Source: an uncultured Bacteroidales bacterium (GTDB lineage Bacteria > Bacteroidota > Bacteroidia > Bacteroidales > UBA932). Taken from it: 64,000 nucleotides of DNA. This document shows, one piece after another, positions 27,295 to 35,632 of this stretch. Below the pieces are notes generated by a model, which worked only from the letters and a program-made list of their open reading frames with translations, ran no database searches and had not been told where the DNA came from. Each line of letters begins with the position of its first letter. The stretch's first letter is position 1. The stretch lies in the NCBI GenBank assembly GCA_947253655.1, contig CAMYAE010000001.1, forward strand, positions 62,001 through 126,000, in the 5' to 3' direction. Position numbers and translations under genes: made by a program.

Positions 27295-28397
27295 TAATCA
27301 CCGGCGGTGCAGGCTTTATCGGCAGCCATGTGGTCAGAAGATTTGTGGACAGGTATCCTGCCTGCCATATAATCAATGTGGACAAACTGACCTATGCCGG
27401 CAATCTTGCAAATCTTAAAGATATAGAAGACAGGCCGAACTATTCTTTTGTCAAGGCCGATATATGCGACTTTGAATCTATTTCGCAACTGCTTGCTGAA
27501 CATAAGGTTGGCGGTATAGTTCATCTCGCGGCCGAGAGCCATGTAGACCGTTCTATCAAAGACCCGTTCACCTTTGCCAAAACAAATGTGATGGGGACTC
27601 TAAGCCTGCTGCAAGCGGCACGCATATATTGGGAAAGCCTCCCGGAGGGTTACGAGGACAAGCTGTTTTATCATATATCTACCGATGAGGTCTATGGGGC
27701 TTTGGAAATAACACGGCCTCATGGCAGTGGCAAGGAAAACGAGTGCGGTGGCGGTCCTTTCGGGGATGAGTTTTTCAAAGAGGAAAGCAAGTATCAGCCG
27801 CATAGTCCTTACAGTGCTTCCAAGGCCGCAGGAGACCATTTCGTCAGGTCTTTTCACGACACCTACGGTTTCCCGGCCATAATAACGAACTGCTCGAACA
27901 ATTACGGTCCGTACCAGTTCCCTGAGAAGCTTATTCCATTGTTTATAAATAATATACGTCATAGAAAGCCTTTGCCTGTCTATGGTCGGGGGGAGAACGT
28001 CAGGGATTGGCTGTATGTGGAAGACCATGCCGCCGCCATAGATATGATTTTCCATAAAGGACGGGTAGGGGAGACCTACAACATAGGCGGTTTCAATGAG
28101 TGGAAAAATATCGACCTTGTTCGGTTGCTTATAAAAGTCACTGACCGGTTATTAGACCGTCCGGAGGATGAGGATCTTGATCTTATTACCTATGTCAAGG
28201 ACAGGGCCGGTCATGATGCCCGCTATGCCATAGACTCTTCCAAACTCGAAAGAGAATTGGGTTGGAAGCCCTCACTCCGGTTCGAGGAAGGGCTTGAAAA
28301 GACCGTAAAATGGTATCTGGACAATCAGGAATGGCTTGACGAAGTTACTTCCGGGGAGTATCAGAATTATTATAAAGATATGTATGACAGAAGATAG
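27279..28397 (+). CDS. rfbB: dTDP-glucose 4,6-dehydratase
   Basis: 372 aa RmlB of the extended SDR family that dehydrates dTDP-glucose to the 4-keto-6-deoxy sugar using bound NAD. The Rossmann motif GGAGFIGS is near residues 8-15, the substrate-binding HISTDEVYG near 130, and the catalytic Tyr/Lys pair in PYSASKAAGDH near 170. It overlaps rfbC. The last step, rfbD reductase, is not in the window, so the end product may be a 4-keto sugar derivative or rfbD may lie elsewhere. A bidirectional terminator follows. Confidence 0.96.
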   Translation: MCKTIVITGGAGFIGSHVVRRFVDRYPACHIINVDKLTYAGNLANLKDIEDRPNYSFVKADICDFESISQLLAEHKVGGIVHLAAESHVDRSIKDPFTFAKTNVMGTLSLLQAARIYWESLPEGYEDKLFYHISTDEVYGALEITRPHGSGKENECGGGPFGDEFFKEESKYQPHSPYSASKAAGDHFVRSFHDTYGFPAIITNCSNNYGPYQFPEKLIPLFINNIRHRKPLPVYGRGENVRDWLYVEDHAAAIDMIFHKGRVGETYNIGGFNEWKNIDLVRLLIKVTDRLLDRPEDEDLDLITYVKDRAGHDARYAIDSSKLERELGWKPSLRFEEGLEKTVKWYLDNQEWLDEVTSGEYQNYYKDMYDRR

Positions 28398-28409
28398 CGA
28401 ATATAAACA

Positions 28410-28439
28410 AAGCCGGTGGAGCTTGGCTCCTGCCGGCTT
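28410..28439. terminator. Bidirectional terminator between rfbB and eda
   Basis: AAGCCGG and GGAGC pair with GCTCC and CCGGCTT around a TTG loop, with one small internal mismatch. A-rich and T-rich flanks suit both converging transcripts. Confidence 0.75.
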
Positions 28440-28465
28440 ATATATAAATCAATATCTTGTAGCTG

Positions 28466-29137
28466 CTATTTTCTTCCGTCCTTGAAATATTCAAGAGATT
28501 TTTTACAAAGTTCCGTAACCGATTTCCACTTTCCGGTGGCAATGGCCTCTTTAGGGAATAGTTTGGAGCCCATGCCTACGGCAGTAACTCCTGAAGATGC
28601 CCATGCTTTAAGATTTTCTTCAGTCGGCTCTACAGCCCCCGTAACCATAATCATTGTCCAAGGAAGAGGAGCCAAAATGCTCTTGACGAAGCCCGGACCG
28701 CCTACGCTGCCTGCCGGGAACACCTTGATAAGGTCGCATCCTGCTTCCATAGCTTCGCAAATCTCCGTAACCGAGCCGCAGCCAGGAGAATACGGGATGC
28801 CGCGTCTGTTGCACAGCCTTGCAACTTCGGGATTGAAAGACGGAGATACAATGAAATTGGCTCCAAGCTGGATGAAAAGGGCAGCGGTAGGGGCATCCAG
28901 CACAGTACCGGCTCCGATAATCATCTCAGGACATTCTTTCTGTAAATCTTTTATTACCTCTCTGAACACCTCATGGGCGAAATCGCCTCTATTAGTGAAT
29001 TCAAAGGCCCTTATGCCACCCTCATAACAGGCTTTTGCCACATTTTTGGCAATAGTAGCGTCAGCGTTATAGAATACAGGTACGATACCCGTTTCTTTGA
29101 TAGCAGACAGTGTCTGCAGTTTTGTAAATCTTGCCAT
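28466..29137 (-). CDS. eda: 2-dehydro-3-deoxy-phosphogluconate/4-hydroxy-2-oxoglutarate aldolase
   Basis: 223 aa class I aldolase that splits KDPG into pyruvate and glyceraldehyde-3-phosphate. The Schiff-base lysine is K138 in CDLIKVFPAG, with the general-base Glu46 in RAFEFTNRG. I place the start at ATG 29137 (MARFTKL), since the longer frame upstream to 29203 overlaps kdgK and shows no resemblance. It is the last gene of the uronate operon, 7 bases after kdgK, and performs the final step of that pathway. Confidence 0.94.
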   Translation of the reverse strand: MARFTKLQTLSAIKETGIVPVFYNADATIAKNVAKACYEGGIRAFEFTNRGDFAHEVFREVIKDLQKECPEMIIGAGTVLDAPTAALFIQLGANFIVSPSFNPEVARLCNRRGIPYSPGCGSVTEICEAMEAGCDLIKVFPAGSVGGPGFVKSILAPLPWTMIMVTGAVEPTEENLKAWASSGVTAVGMGSKLFPKEAIATGKWKSVTELCKKSLEYFKDGRK

Positions 29138-29144
29138 AATATAT

Positions 29145-30182
29145 TTATCTTGAAACTCTTCCGGAGCCGTTACCTGCCATAAGCGATTCGACTTCAGCCA
29201 CACTCACTCTGTTGTAGTCCCCGAAGACAGTGTGTTTCAGTGCAGAAGCTGCAACAGCGAAATCGAGGGCCTTGGCATCGTCCTTATAAGTCAGAAGACC
29301 GTAAATCAGACCGCCCATGAAAGAATCTCCGCCACCGACGCGGTCTACGATGTGGGTTATGTCATATCTTCTTGACTCTATCAGTTTCTTGCCGTCGTAC
29401 AGTACTCCTCCCCAGGTGTTATGATTGGCATTTATAGAGCCTCTAAGGGTAATTATGACTTTCTTGCATCTTGGGAATTTGGCCATGAGCTGTTTACATA
29501 CGCTCTCAAAGCCGGCAGCATCAATCACGCCGCCTGTCTTTTCGGCATTGAAGCCCTCAGGTTTGATTCCGAATTCTTTTTCAGCATCCTCTTCGTTGCC
29601 GAGTATAAGGTCGCAGCCTTGTACAAGTTCCGGCATCACTTCTGAAACCGATTTTCCGTATTTCCACAGCTTCTTGCGGTAGTTGAGGTCGCAAGAAACC
29701 GGAACACCGAGCTTGTTGGCGGCTTTAATCGCTTCCATACAAGCGTCTGCCGCCCCCTGGCTCAATGCAGGAGTTATGCCTGTCCAATGAAACCAATCGG
29801 CTCCTTTCAGAACTTCCTCCCAGTCTATCATACCTTTTTCTATGGTGGCTATAGAGGAATGTGCCCTGTCGTAGACCACCTTGCTGCCACGGGCCACGGC
29901 CCCTGTTTCAAGGAAATATATTCCCATTCTTTCCCCACCTTTGAGACAGTGGCCGGTCTTAACGCCCAAGCCGTTTAGCTCTTGGATACAGGCATTGGCT
30001 ATATCATTGTCGGGCAGACGGGTAACGAACTCAGAATCCATGCCGTAATTGGCAAGGGATACGGCTACGTTTGCTTCACCGCCGCCGAAAGTCAGGTCAA
30101 ACTGTTTAGCTTGCGAAAATCTCAGGTATCCCGGCGTCGAGAGCCTGAGCATTACTTCGCCGAATGTAACTATCTTGCTCAT
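29145..30182 (-). CDS. kdgK: 2-keto-3-deoxygluconate kinase (PfkB family)
   Basis: 345 aa sugar kinase. The PfkB N-terminal signature appears as FDLTFGGGEANVAVSLANYG (about residues 28-47), and the ATP/anion-hole motif is DRVGGGDSFMGGLIYG, where GAGD is varied to GGGD. It should phosphorylate KDG to KDPG in the cytosol, directly before Eda. Gene order (between kduI and eda, with gaps of 2 and 7 bases) supports this substrate over other PfkB sugars. Confidence 0.9.
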   Translation of the reverse strand: MSKIVTFGEVMLRLSTPGYLRFSQAKQFDLTFGGGEANVAVSLANYGMDSEFVTRLPDNDIANACIQELNGLGVKTGHCLKGGERMGIYFLETGAVARGSKVVYDRAHSSIATIEKGMIDWEEVLKGADWFHWTGITPALSQGAADACMEAIKAANKLGVPVSCDLNYRKKLWKYGKSVSEVMPELVQGCDLILGNEEDAEKEFGIKPEGFNAEKTGGVIDAAGFESVCKQLMAKFPRCKKVIITLRGSINANHNTWGGVLYDGKKLIESRRYDITHIVDRVGGGDSFMGGLIYGLLTYKDDAKALDFAVAASALKHTVFGDYNRVSVAEVESLMAGNGSGRVSR

Positions 30183-30184
30183 AA

Positions 30185-31105
30185 TTATCTCATTTCCGTA
30201 TATTTCAATTTGTCCATATCGGTATAGTCAAGATTTTCTCCTGCCATGCCCCAGATGAACATATAGTTGCTTGTGCCTGCTGCGGCGTGTATGGACCATT
30301 CAGGAGACATTATGGCCTGTTCGTTTGCAAGCCATACGAGCCTTTGCTGCTGCGGCTCGCCCATAAGGTGGCAAATCATGTTTCCCTCGCTTACGTTGAA
30401 ATAGAAGTAAGCCTCTATGCGGCGTGAATGGGTGTGTGCCGGCATTGTATTCCATACGCTGCCCGGTTTCAACTCCGTTAGCCCCATTTGCAGCTGGCAT
30501 GGCCCCTCTTCAAGCACATTGTTCACAATCAGTTGATTGATGACCCTGTCATTGCTCTCTTCCATTTTGCCTGCTGCGAATGAATTAGCTTTCAATGAGC
30601 CTTTGCGTCCGTCAATAGTAATGAGCTGGGTCTTGTATGCCTTGTGGGCTGTTGCCGAATTGAGATAGAATTTTGCCGGATTTTTTGCGTCCTTGCTTCT
30701 GAATGTCACCTTTTCATTGCCTCTGCCGACGTACAAAGCCTCTTTGAATTTCAATGTATATTCTTTTCCGTCAACGCTGACTATGCCGTCTCCGCCGATA
30801 TTCACGATTCCCAACTCTCTGCTATACAGGAAGTATGGAGCCTTTAGCGGGTCTATTGTGTCGAGGGTAAGGGTCTTGGCTACAGGCATTGCGCCGCCGA
30901 ATATGAACCTGTCGTACATGGAGTAGGTGAGGTTGATTTCGTCTTTAACCATTACCTTTTCCATCATGAAACTGCTGCGGAGCCTCTCTGTGTCATAGGT
31001 CTTTACGTCTTGAGGGTTGCATGCCACCTGCATTGTATATTTCACTTGTGCACCGGCTCCTATTGCAGCCGCCAATGCGATAATTGTCATTATTGTCCTT
31101 TTCAT
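30185..31105 (-). CDS. kduI: 4-deoxy-L-threo-5-hexosulose-uronate ketol-isomerase with signal peptide
   Basis: 306 aa. The catalytic cupin matches KduI closely from about residue 28 on (KTYDTERLRSSFMMEK, RELGVINIGG-like RELGIVNIGGDG). The zinc ligands are all present: H224, H226 and E231 in PAHTHSRRIEAYFYF, and H273 in SIHAAAG. It differs from the usual ~278 aa cytosolic form by an N-terminal Sec signal peptide (about residues 1-19, MKRTIMTIIALAAAIGAGA, then Q). Export to the periplasm is therefore predicted. It isomerises 5-keto-4-deoxyuronate from pectin- or glycosaminoglycan-type oligosaccharides. It sits in the uronate operon, 2 bases before kdgK. Confidence 0.92.
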   Translation of the reverse strand: MKRTIMTIIALAAAIGAGAQVKYTMQVACNPQDVKTYDTERLRSSFMMEKVMVKDEINLTYSMYDRFIFGGAMPVAKTLTLDTIDPLKAPYFLYSRELGIVNIGGDGIVSVDGKEYTLKFKEALYVGRGNEKVTFRSKDAKNPAKFYLNSATAHKAYKTQLITIDGRKGSLKANSFAAGKMEESNDRVINQLIVNNVLEEGPCQLQMGLTELKPGSVWNTMPAHTHSRRIEAYFYFNVSEGNMICHLMGEPQQQRLVWLANEQAIMSPEWSIHAAAGTSNYMFIWGMAGENLDYTDMDKLKYTEMR

Positions 31106-31140
31106 ATTATTATAATTTTTATTGTTAATATCGTTATGTA

Positions 31141-31177
31141 TCCCGTTGTCATTCCGAGGCGTCCCGTTGTCATTCCG
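31141..31177. repeat. Short direct repeat between permease and kduI
   Basis: TCCCGTTGTCATTCCG occurs at 31141-31156 and again at 31162-31177. This 92-base gap is the only sizeable one inside the uronate operon. The repeat may be a remnant of a dispersed intergenic element. Confidence 0.6.
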
Positions 31178-31197
31178 GGCCGCATCGGTGGCAACTG

Positions 31198-32589
31198 CTA
31201 CTTCTTTGCCGCTACCGTTTCCTTTATAATCCTGCGGCGGTTGATTATTGCCATAAATGTCGTGCCTGCCACGAGAATTATACTTCCGATAATCTTGAAG
31301 TCATGCACCAAATGGAAAATGACCCAAGAGAACAGGCTGGACGCGAAGTCAAGCGCTCCGCCAAGAAAGCCTTCCGGAATCTTAACTGCGGCATCCCCCG
31401 TCTTTGCATAAACATCTTGTGCCGCCTGCGTAAAGTACGGTGCTAAATCCGTAACAAAATACAGGCCTACAATAAGTGAAACCAGACCTATTATGAAAGT
31501 CTTGACAACATTGCCTTTCGTAATCGGAAGCACCACCGGGAAAAGATAAAACATCCCGGCCAGTGAGGCCAACGGCAGGAATTCATTGCCCGGCAGCACT
31601 ACTGAAAGGAACAGCGTTACCGGAATGAGCAGGAGAGACACAACCAAGGTTGTCGGATGTCCGATGACAAGGGCCGGACTCATACCTATACTTATGCCGG
31701 AAGAATTTTTGAACTTCCTGTCCACCAACTCTTTAGTGGCATCGGCAATCGGTCTTAACCCCTCAATGAAAAGGGCTGTAATTCTTGGGATAAGCTCCAT
31801 TACTGCACCCATTTTAATTCCCAAACCGAGAATGAAAGGAATCTTCTGCACTATTTCCGCCCAACTCCGACAGGAAAGCATTCCGATAAGTATTCCAACC
31901 ATTACACCAAGGAAAAGTGGCTCACCAAGTATCCCGAACTTCTTTTTCAACCCTTCCGCATCTATATCAAGCTTGTTGAAGCCGGGAATCTTGTCCATCC
32001 CTTTGTTAAGCACATATGCAAAAGGCACAAACCCCTGGCAGAACGGCTGCGGAATGGATATTCCGTCCATGTCTGTGTAATACTCCTGGAACTTCTTCGT
32101 CGTGAGGTCAGCCATTATCAGAGTGATTATAAAACATATCACTGCAGCAAAAAAGCCCCACCATATATTGTCGGTGGCGAAATAAACAACTGCACCTATA
32201 AAAGCGTAATGCCAATAGTTCCAGAGGTCTATATTTATAGTCTTGGTGGCCTTTACCATAAGCAGGAGAATATTTATCCCAAGACATACCGGAATTATAA
32301 ATGCACCGACAGTGGTGTTATATGCCACAGATGCTGCTGCCGGCCATCCCATATCGAATATCCCCAGCTTAAGATCATATATCTCCGTCATCGTCTTTAA
32401 CGGAGCCCCAAGGCTGCTTGTCAGCAGGGCGGTCACTACTGAAAGACCTACGAAGCCGACACCGACCAATAGACCGCTTTTCAGAGCCTTGTCGAATTTT
32501 ATGCCTATGCAAAGTCCGAGCACCGTGAAAATCACAGGCATCATCACTGCAGCGCCAAGCCCTATTATATAACTAAAAACCTGTTCCAT
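31198..32589 (-). CDS. Orphan PTS galactitol-type IIC (GatC family) permease
   Basis: 463 aa integral membrane protein with about ten or more helices. It resembles the EIIC-Gat family: the MPVIFTVLGLCIGIKFDKALKSGLLVGVGF-type start (positions 17-46) and later SPALVIGHPTTLVVSLLLIP. No EIIA, EIIB, HPr or enzyme I gene is in the window, and the neighbours on both sides are uronate catabolic genes. I infer that it works as a secondary transporter for an unsaturated or keto-deoxy uronate, without phosphorylation. The start lies 3 bases after the DUF4861 stop, so it is well inside the operon. Confidence 0.82.
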   Translation of the reverse strand: MEQVFSYIIGLGAAVMMPVIFTVLGLCIGIKFDKALKSGLLVGVGFVGLSVVTALLTSSLGAPLKTMTEIYDLKLGIFDMGWPAAASVAYNTTVGAFIIPVCLGINILLLMVKATKTINIDLWNYWHYAFIGAVVYFATDNIWWGFFAAVICFIITLIMADLTTKKFQEYYTDMDGISIPQPFCQGFVPFAYVLNKGMDKIPGFNKLDIDAEGLKKKFGILGEPLFLGVMVGILIGMLSCRSWAEIVQKIPFILGLGIKMGAVMELIPRITALFIEGLRPIADATKELVDRKFKNSSGISIGMSPALVIGHPTTLVVSLLLIPVTLFLSVVLPGNEFLPLASLAGMFYLFPVVLPITKGNVVKTFIIGLVSLIVGLYFVTDLAPYFTQAAQDVYAKTGDAAVKIPEGFLGGALDFASSLFSWVIFHLVHDFKIIGSIILVAGTTFMAIINRRRIIKETVAAKK

Positions 32590-32592
32590 ATA

Positions 32593-33768
32593 TTATTGTA
32601 TATTAATTGTTAATGGGGTTTTTGACTTCATCAGGAAATCTTTAAGATAGGCTTCCCAACTGTCCAAATCCCTGACACCGCCTTTGCTCCAGCCGCTGCC
32701 GAAAAAATAACTATATTTTTGTCCCGGAATATACGTACCGATACCGAGCACGTGTCCGATTGCACCGTTCCTGTTTTTGAGGTCGCTCTTGCTGAATGGC
32801 TTGTAGCCGGCAAATAGCAGAGGCGTGTCAAACACTGTTCCGACATATATTTCACCGTTTTCTCCGATATTCCGGTCTCCCAAGTCCGCGTATGCTGTAT
32901 AGCCTCCATCGGCATTGCTGCCGTAACGATAGGCTTCAGGATTCTCCGGATGCACCACGACACCTGCCGCTATCCGATATTCTTTTTCAAGGCCTTCAAA
33001 CTCAACTTCCACTTTGTTCAGGTGAGAGCCAAAGTCCAAGGTTATGATCCTTTTTTCAATTGCTTCTTTACCTTCTACGGTTATAGGGCTATAGCTGAAT
33101 CTTGCCTTGAATCTGATAGGACCGTTCTCCAGAATTTCGTATTCCGTCCAGGTCCAAGGGTATATTAGGCTGTCGCCGGAAACGATAGCATCAGCCCCAC
33201 AGCCGAGAGTCGGACCTACTCCGTAAGAATCCATTCCGTCTCCATGGTCTATATGGAAAGATATTTTAGGATTTCCATATATGGCCTTGTCGAAACGTTC
33301 TGTCATTACAGGCCTTGATATGCTTTTGGTGAAAACATCGTAGCCGAATGCACGCTCTCCTTTTTCCCGGAGCGCGGGTCCGTATGTCCTGTAGCCGGAC
33401 CTGTCGTTCTCCCAAATGAAATCATCCATTCTGTCGGCTCTGAACGAGCCGCAGCAGAGAGTGTCAAATTTCTCCGGAGAACCTTTCCTGATTGTGTAGA
33501 AGCTTGATGATGAGGCTTTTACTGTGGCAGGAAATAATAGTTTGCCGTCTGACGAGATCTGGAAAGGTATTTGATTCCCATCGCTGTCAATAACGATAAA
33601 TCCCCCGTCCCTTACTGTTTTTCCGGGCAAATCAATCTCTACAATCTCGTTCTCCCTGTCAATGGGCAGGGTGTTTCCGACTTCTATTTTATATGACTTG
33701 ATACACCCTGTCAGCATAAATATCGCTGACAGGAGTGCAAGTCGTTTGATAGAATTTGCTCTTATCAT
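32593..33768 (-). CDS. DUF4861 family lipoprotein
   Basis: 391 aa. The SPase II signal has lipobox MLTGC (Cys22). The rest matches the DUF4861 family: GFIVIDSDGNQIPFQI near residue 57, FDKAIYGNPKISFHIDHGDGMDSYGVGPTLG (159-189) and FGSGWSKGGVRD near the end. The family recurs in Bacteroidota loci for uronate-containing polysaccharides, but its activity is not established to my knowledge. As a surface or periplasmic lipoprotein in this operon it may prepare uronate oligosaccharides for KduI. It is preceded by kduD (25-base gap). Confidence 0.82.
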   Translation of the reverse strand: MIRANSIKRLALLSAIFMLTGCIKSYKIEVGNTLPIDRENEIVEIDLPGKTVRDGGFIVIDSDGNQIPFQISSDGKLLFPATVKASSSSFYTIRKGSPEKFDTLCCGSFRADRMDDFIWENDRSGYRTYGPALREKGERAFGYDVFTKSISRPVMTERFDKAIYGNPKISFHIDHGDGMDSYGVGPTLGCGADAIVSGDSLIYPWTWTEYEILENGPIRFKARFSYSPITVEGKEAIEKRIITLDFGSHLNKVEVEFEGLEKEYRIAAGVVVHPENPEAYRYGSNADGGYTAYADLGDRNIGENGEIYVGTVFDTPLLFAGYKPFSKSDLKNRNGAIGHVLGIGTYIPGQKYSYFFGSGWSKGGVRDLDSWEAYLKDFLMKSKTPLTINIQ

Positions 33769-33793
33769 TAACAGATTGATATTTAATCAATTA

Positions 33794-34597
33794 TTATTTT
33801 GGCTGCTTGCCGATATATGCCAATATGCCACCGTCTACATAAAGTATGTGGCCATTAACGGCGTCAGAGGCCTTAGAGGCCAGGAATACTGCCGGGCCAC
33901 CCAACTCTGACGGATCGAGCCAGCGGCCGGCCGGTGTTTTGGCGCAGATGAAGCTGTCAAACGGATGACGGCTTCCGTCCGGTTGGGTCTCACGGAGAGG
34001 GGCAGTCTGCGGAGTAGCGATATATCCTGGTCCTATGCCGTTGCACTGTATGTTGTATTCGCCGTATTCTGAGCAGATGTTACGGGTAAGCATTTTAAGA
34101 CCGCCTTTGGCAGCTGCATATGCCGATACCGTTTCGCGTCCGAGTTCTGACATCATGGAACAGATGTTGATGATTTTGCCCTCTCTCCTTTCCATCATTT
34201 CAGGAAGTACGGCAGAGGAAACGATGAACGGACCAACTAAGTCTATGTCAATAACCTGCTGGAATTCAGCTCTTTTCATCTCGTGCATAGGAATTCGCTT
34301 GATAATTCCGGCATTGTTTACCAGAATATCGATCTGGCCTACTTCTTTATGGATTTTCTCCACCAATGCTTTAACGTCGTCTTCTTTGGTGACGTCGCAT
34401 ACATAACCGTGTACATTTTTGATGCCTGCTTCTTCATAGTTTTTCAAGCCTTTCTGAAGCATTTCTTCATTGATATCATTGAAAATGATATTTTTGGCGC
34501 CGGCTGCTACGAATGCTTTGGCAATGTTGAAACCGATACCGTAAGATGCTCCGGTAATCCATGCGTTTTTACCTTCAAGGGAAAATAAATTAGTCAT
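33794..34597 (-). CDS. kduD: 2-dehydro-3-deoxy-D-gluconate 5-dehydrogenase / gluconate 5-dehydrogenase-type SDR
   Basis: 267 aa classical short-chain dehydrogenase. The nucleotide-binding TGASYGIG is at residues 15-22, NNAG near 94-97, and the catalytic Ser147, Tyr160 and Lys164 (SAYAAAKGG) are in place. By sequence alone it could be a gluconate 5-dehydrogenase. Position next to kduI, kdgK and eda favours KduD, which reduces 2,5-diketo-3-deoxygluconate to KDG with NADH. It has no signal peptide. It begins 4 bases after the lacI-family regulator. Confidence 0.87.
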   Translation of the reverse strand: MTNLFSLEGKNAWITGASYGIGFNIAKAFVAAGAKNIIFNDINEEMLQKGLKNYEEAGIKNVHGYVCDVTKEDDVKALVEKIHKEVGQIDILVNNAGIIKRIPMHEMKRAEFQQVIDIDLVGPFIVSSAVLPEMMERREGKIINICSMMSELGRETVSAYAAAKGGLKMLTRNICSEYGEYNIQCNGIGPGYIATPQTAPLRETQPDGSRHPFDSFICAKTPAGRWLDPSELGGPAVFLASKASDAVNGHILYVDGGILAYIGKQPK

Positions 34598-34601
34598 AAT
34601 A

Positions 34602-35603
34602 TCATATTTTATTAGTTATTGTTTTTTCAGACGATTCCCTGATAATCAATTTCATAGGGACCGTTATCCTTTTTTCTGATTTTTTGAGGAATGCAGTCGC
34701 GGCTTGTCTGCCTATTTCTTGCGGGTGCAGTTCCAATGAACTGATTGAGGGGGTCATAAGTTCGGTGAAATCTTCATTTGCCGTGCCTATAATCCCTATA
34801 TCTTCGGGTACCGACAGCCCTGCGTCTTTTGCGGCTTCTATAGCTCCGAGGGCTGAGAAGTCTCCAGAACAGTATATGGCGTCGCAGCCTGCCTTAATAG
34901 CTTTTCTTCCGCTTTCATATCCGGTCTCCCGGAGTATGGAATTATAGAATATCCTTTTCTCATCGGGCATTATCCCGTTGTCTTTCAACGCCTTGGCATA
35001 GCCTTCCAACCGTTGTTTGTAATGTTCGCAGTTCATATATCCGGCTATATGCCCTATTTTAGTATAGCCTTTGTCTATGAGGTGCTTGGTCGCCGCGTAG
35101 GCCCCATGAAAATTGTCATTGACGATTTTTGCTCCGGGGAGGTCACTAAAGATCCTGTCGAATTGTACAAGCCTGGTGCCGTCGCCTATAATATCTTTGA
35201 TGTGTTCTCCGTTTTCCGATTCAATGGAGTGGGAAATAAGGATGCCGGCAGCCTGGTTACGCCTCATTGTCTTAATTGCAAGTATTTCATCTTCAAGCCT
35301 TTCGTGGGTTTGGCAGATGATTACGGAATAGCCGGCTTCTTTAAGCACGGATTCCGCACCGCTTATCACGCTACCAAAGAACTGCCTGTTTATACGCGGA
35401 ACAATGATGCCGACAATGTCAGCCACACCCTTTCTAAGGTTGGCTGCCATTGAGTTGCGTTCATATCCCATTTCCTTTGCCTTTTCTTCTACCAGCATTC
35501 GTGTAGCCTTTTTTACGCGCGAGCTGCCGGCAAGAGCTCTTGACACTGTCGATGGGGTGATATTCAACTCTTTAGCTATGTCTGTAATAGTCGTTTGAGC
35601 CAT
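34602..35603 (-). CDS. LacI-family transcriptional regulator of the uronate operon
   Basis: 333 aa. An N-terminal LacI helix-turn-helix (TTITDIAKELNITPSTVSRAL, residues 4-24) and hinge helix precede a periplasmic-binding-protein-like sensor domain. It is the first gene of the operon and lies directly behind a promoter whose spacer holds a perfect LacI-type palindrome, so it should regulate itself and all six downstream genes. The inducer is probably a pathway intermediate such as KDG or 5-keto-4-deoxyuronate; this is inferred from context. Confidence 0.92.
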   Translation of the reverse strand: MAQTTITDIAKELNITPSTVSRALAGSSRVKKATRMLVEEKAKEMGYERNSMAANLRKGVADIVGIIVPRINRQFFGSVISGAESVLKEAGYSVIICQTHERLEDEILAIKTMRRNQAAGILISHSIESENGEHIKDIIGDGTRLVQFDRIFSDLPGAKIVNDNFHGAYAATKHLIDKGYTKIGHIAGYMNCEHYKQRLEGYAKALKDNGIMPDEKRIFYNSILRETGYESGRKAIKAGCDAIYCSGDFSALGAIEAAKDAGLSVPEDIGIIGTANEDFTELMTPSISSLELHPQEIGRQAATAFLKKSEKRITVPMKLIIRESSEKTITNKI

Positions 35604-35632
35604 TGTTTCAGTGTTGGATGATTTACTCTCTA

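Noticed and set aside
31198..32589. A complete galactitol PTS
   Set aside because: Only a IIC-type protein is present. No IIA, IIB, HPr, enzyme I or tagatose-pathway genes are in the window.
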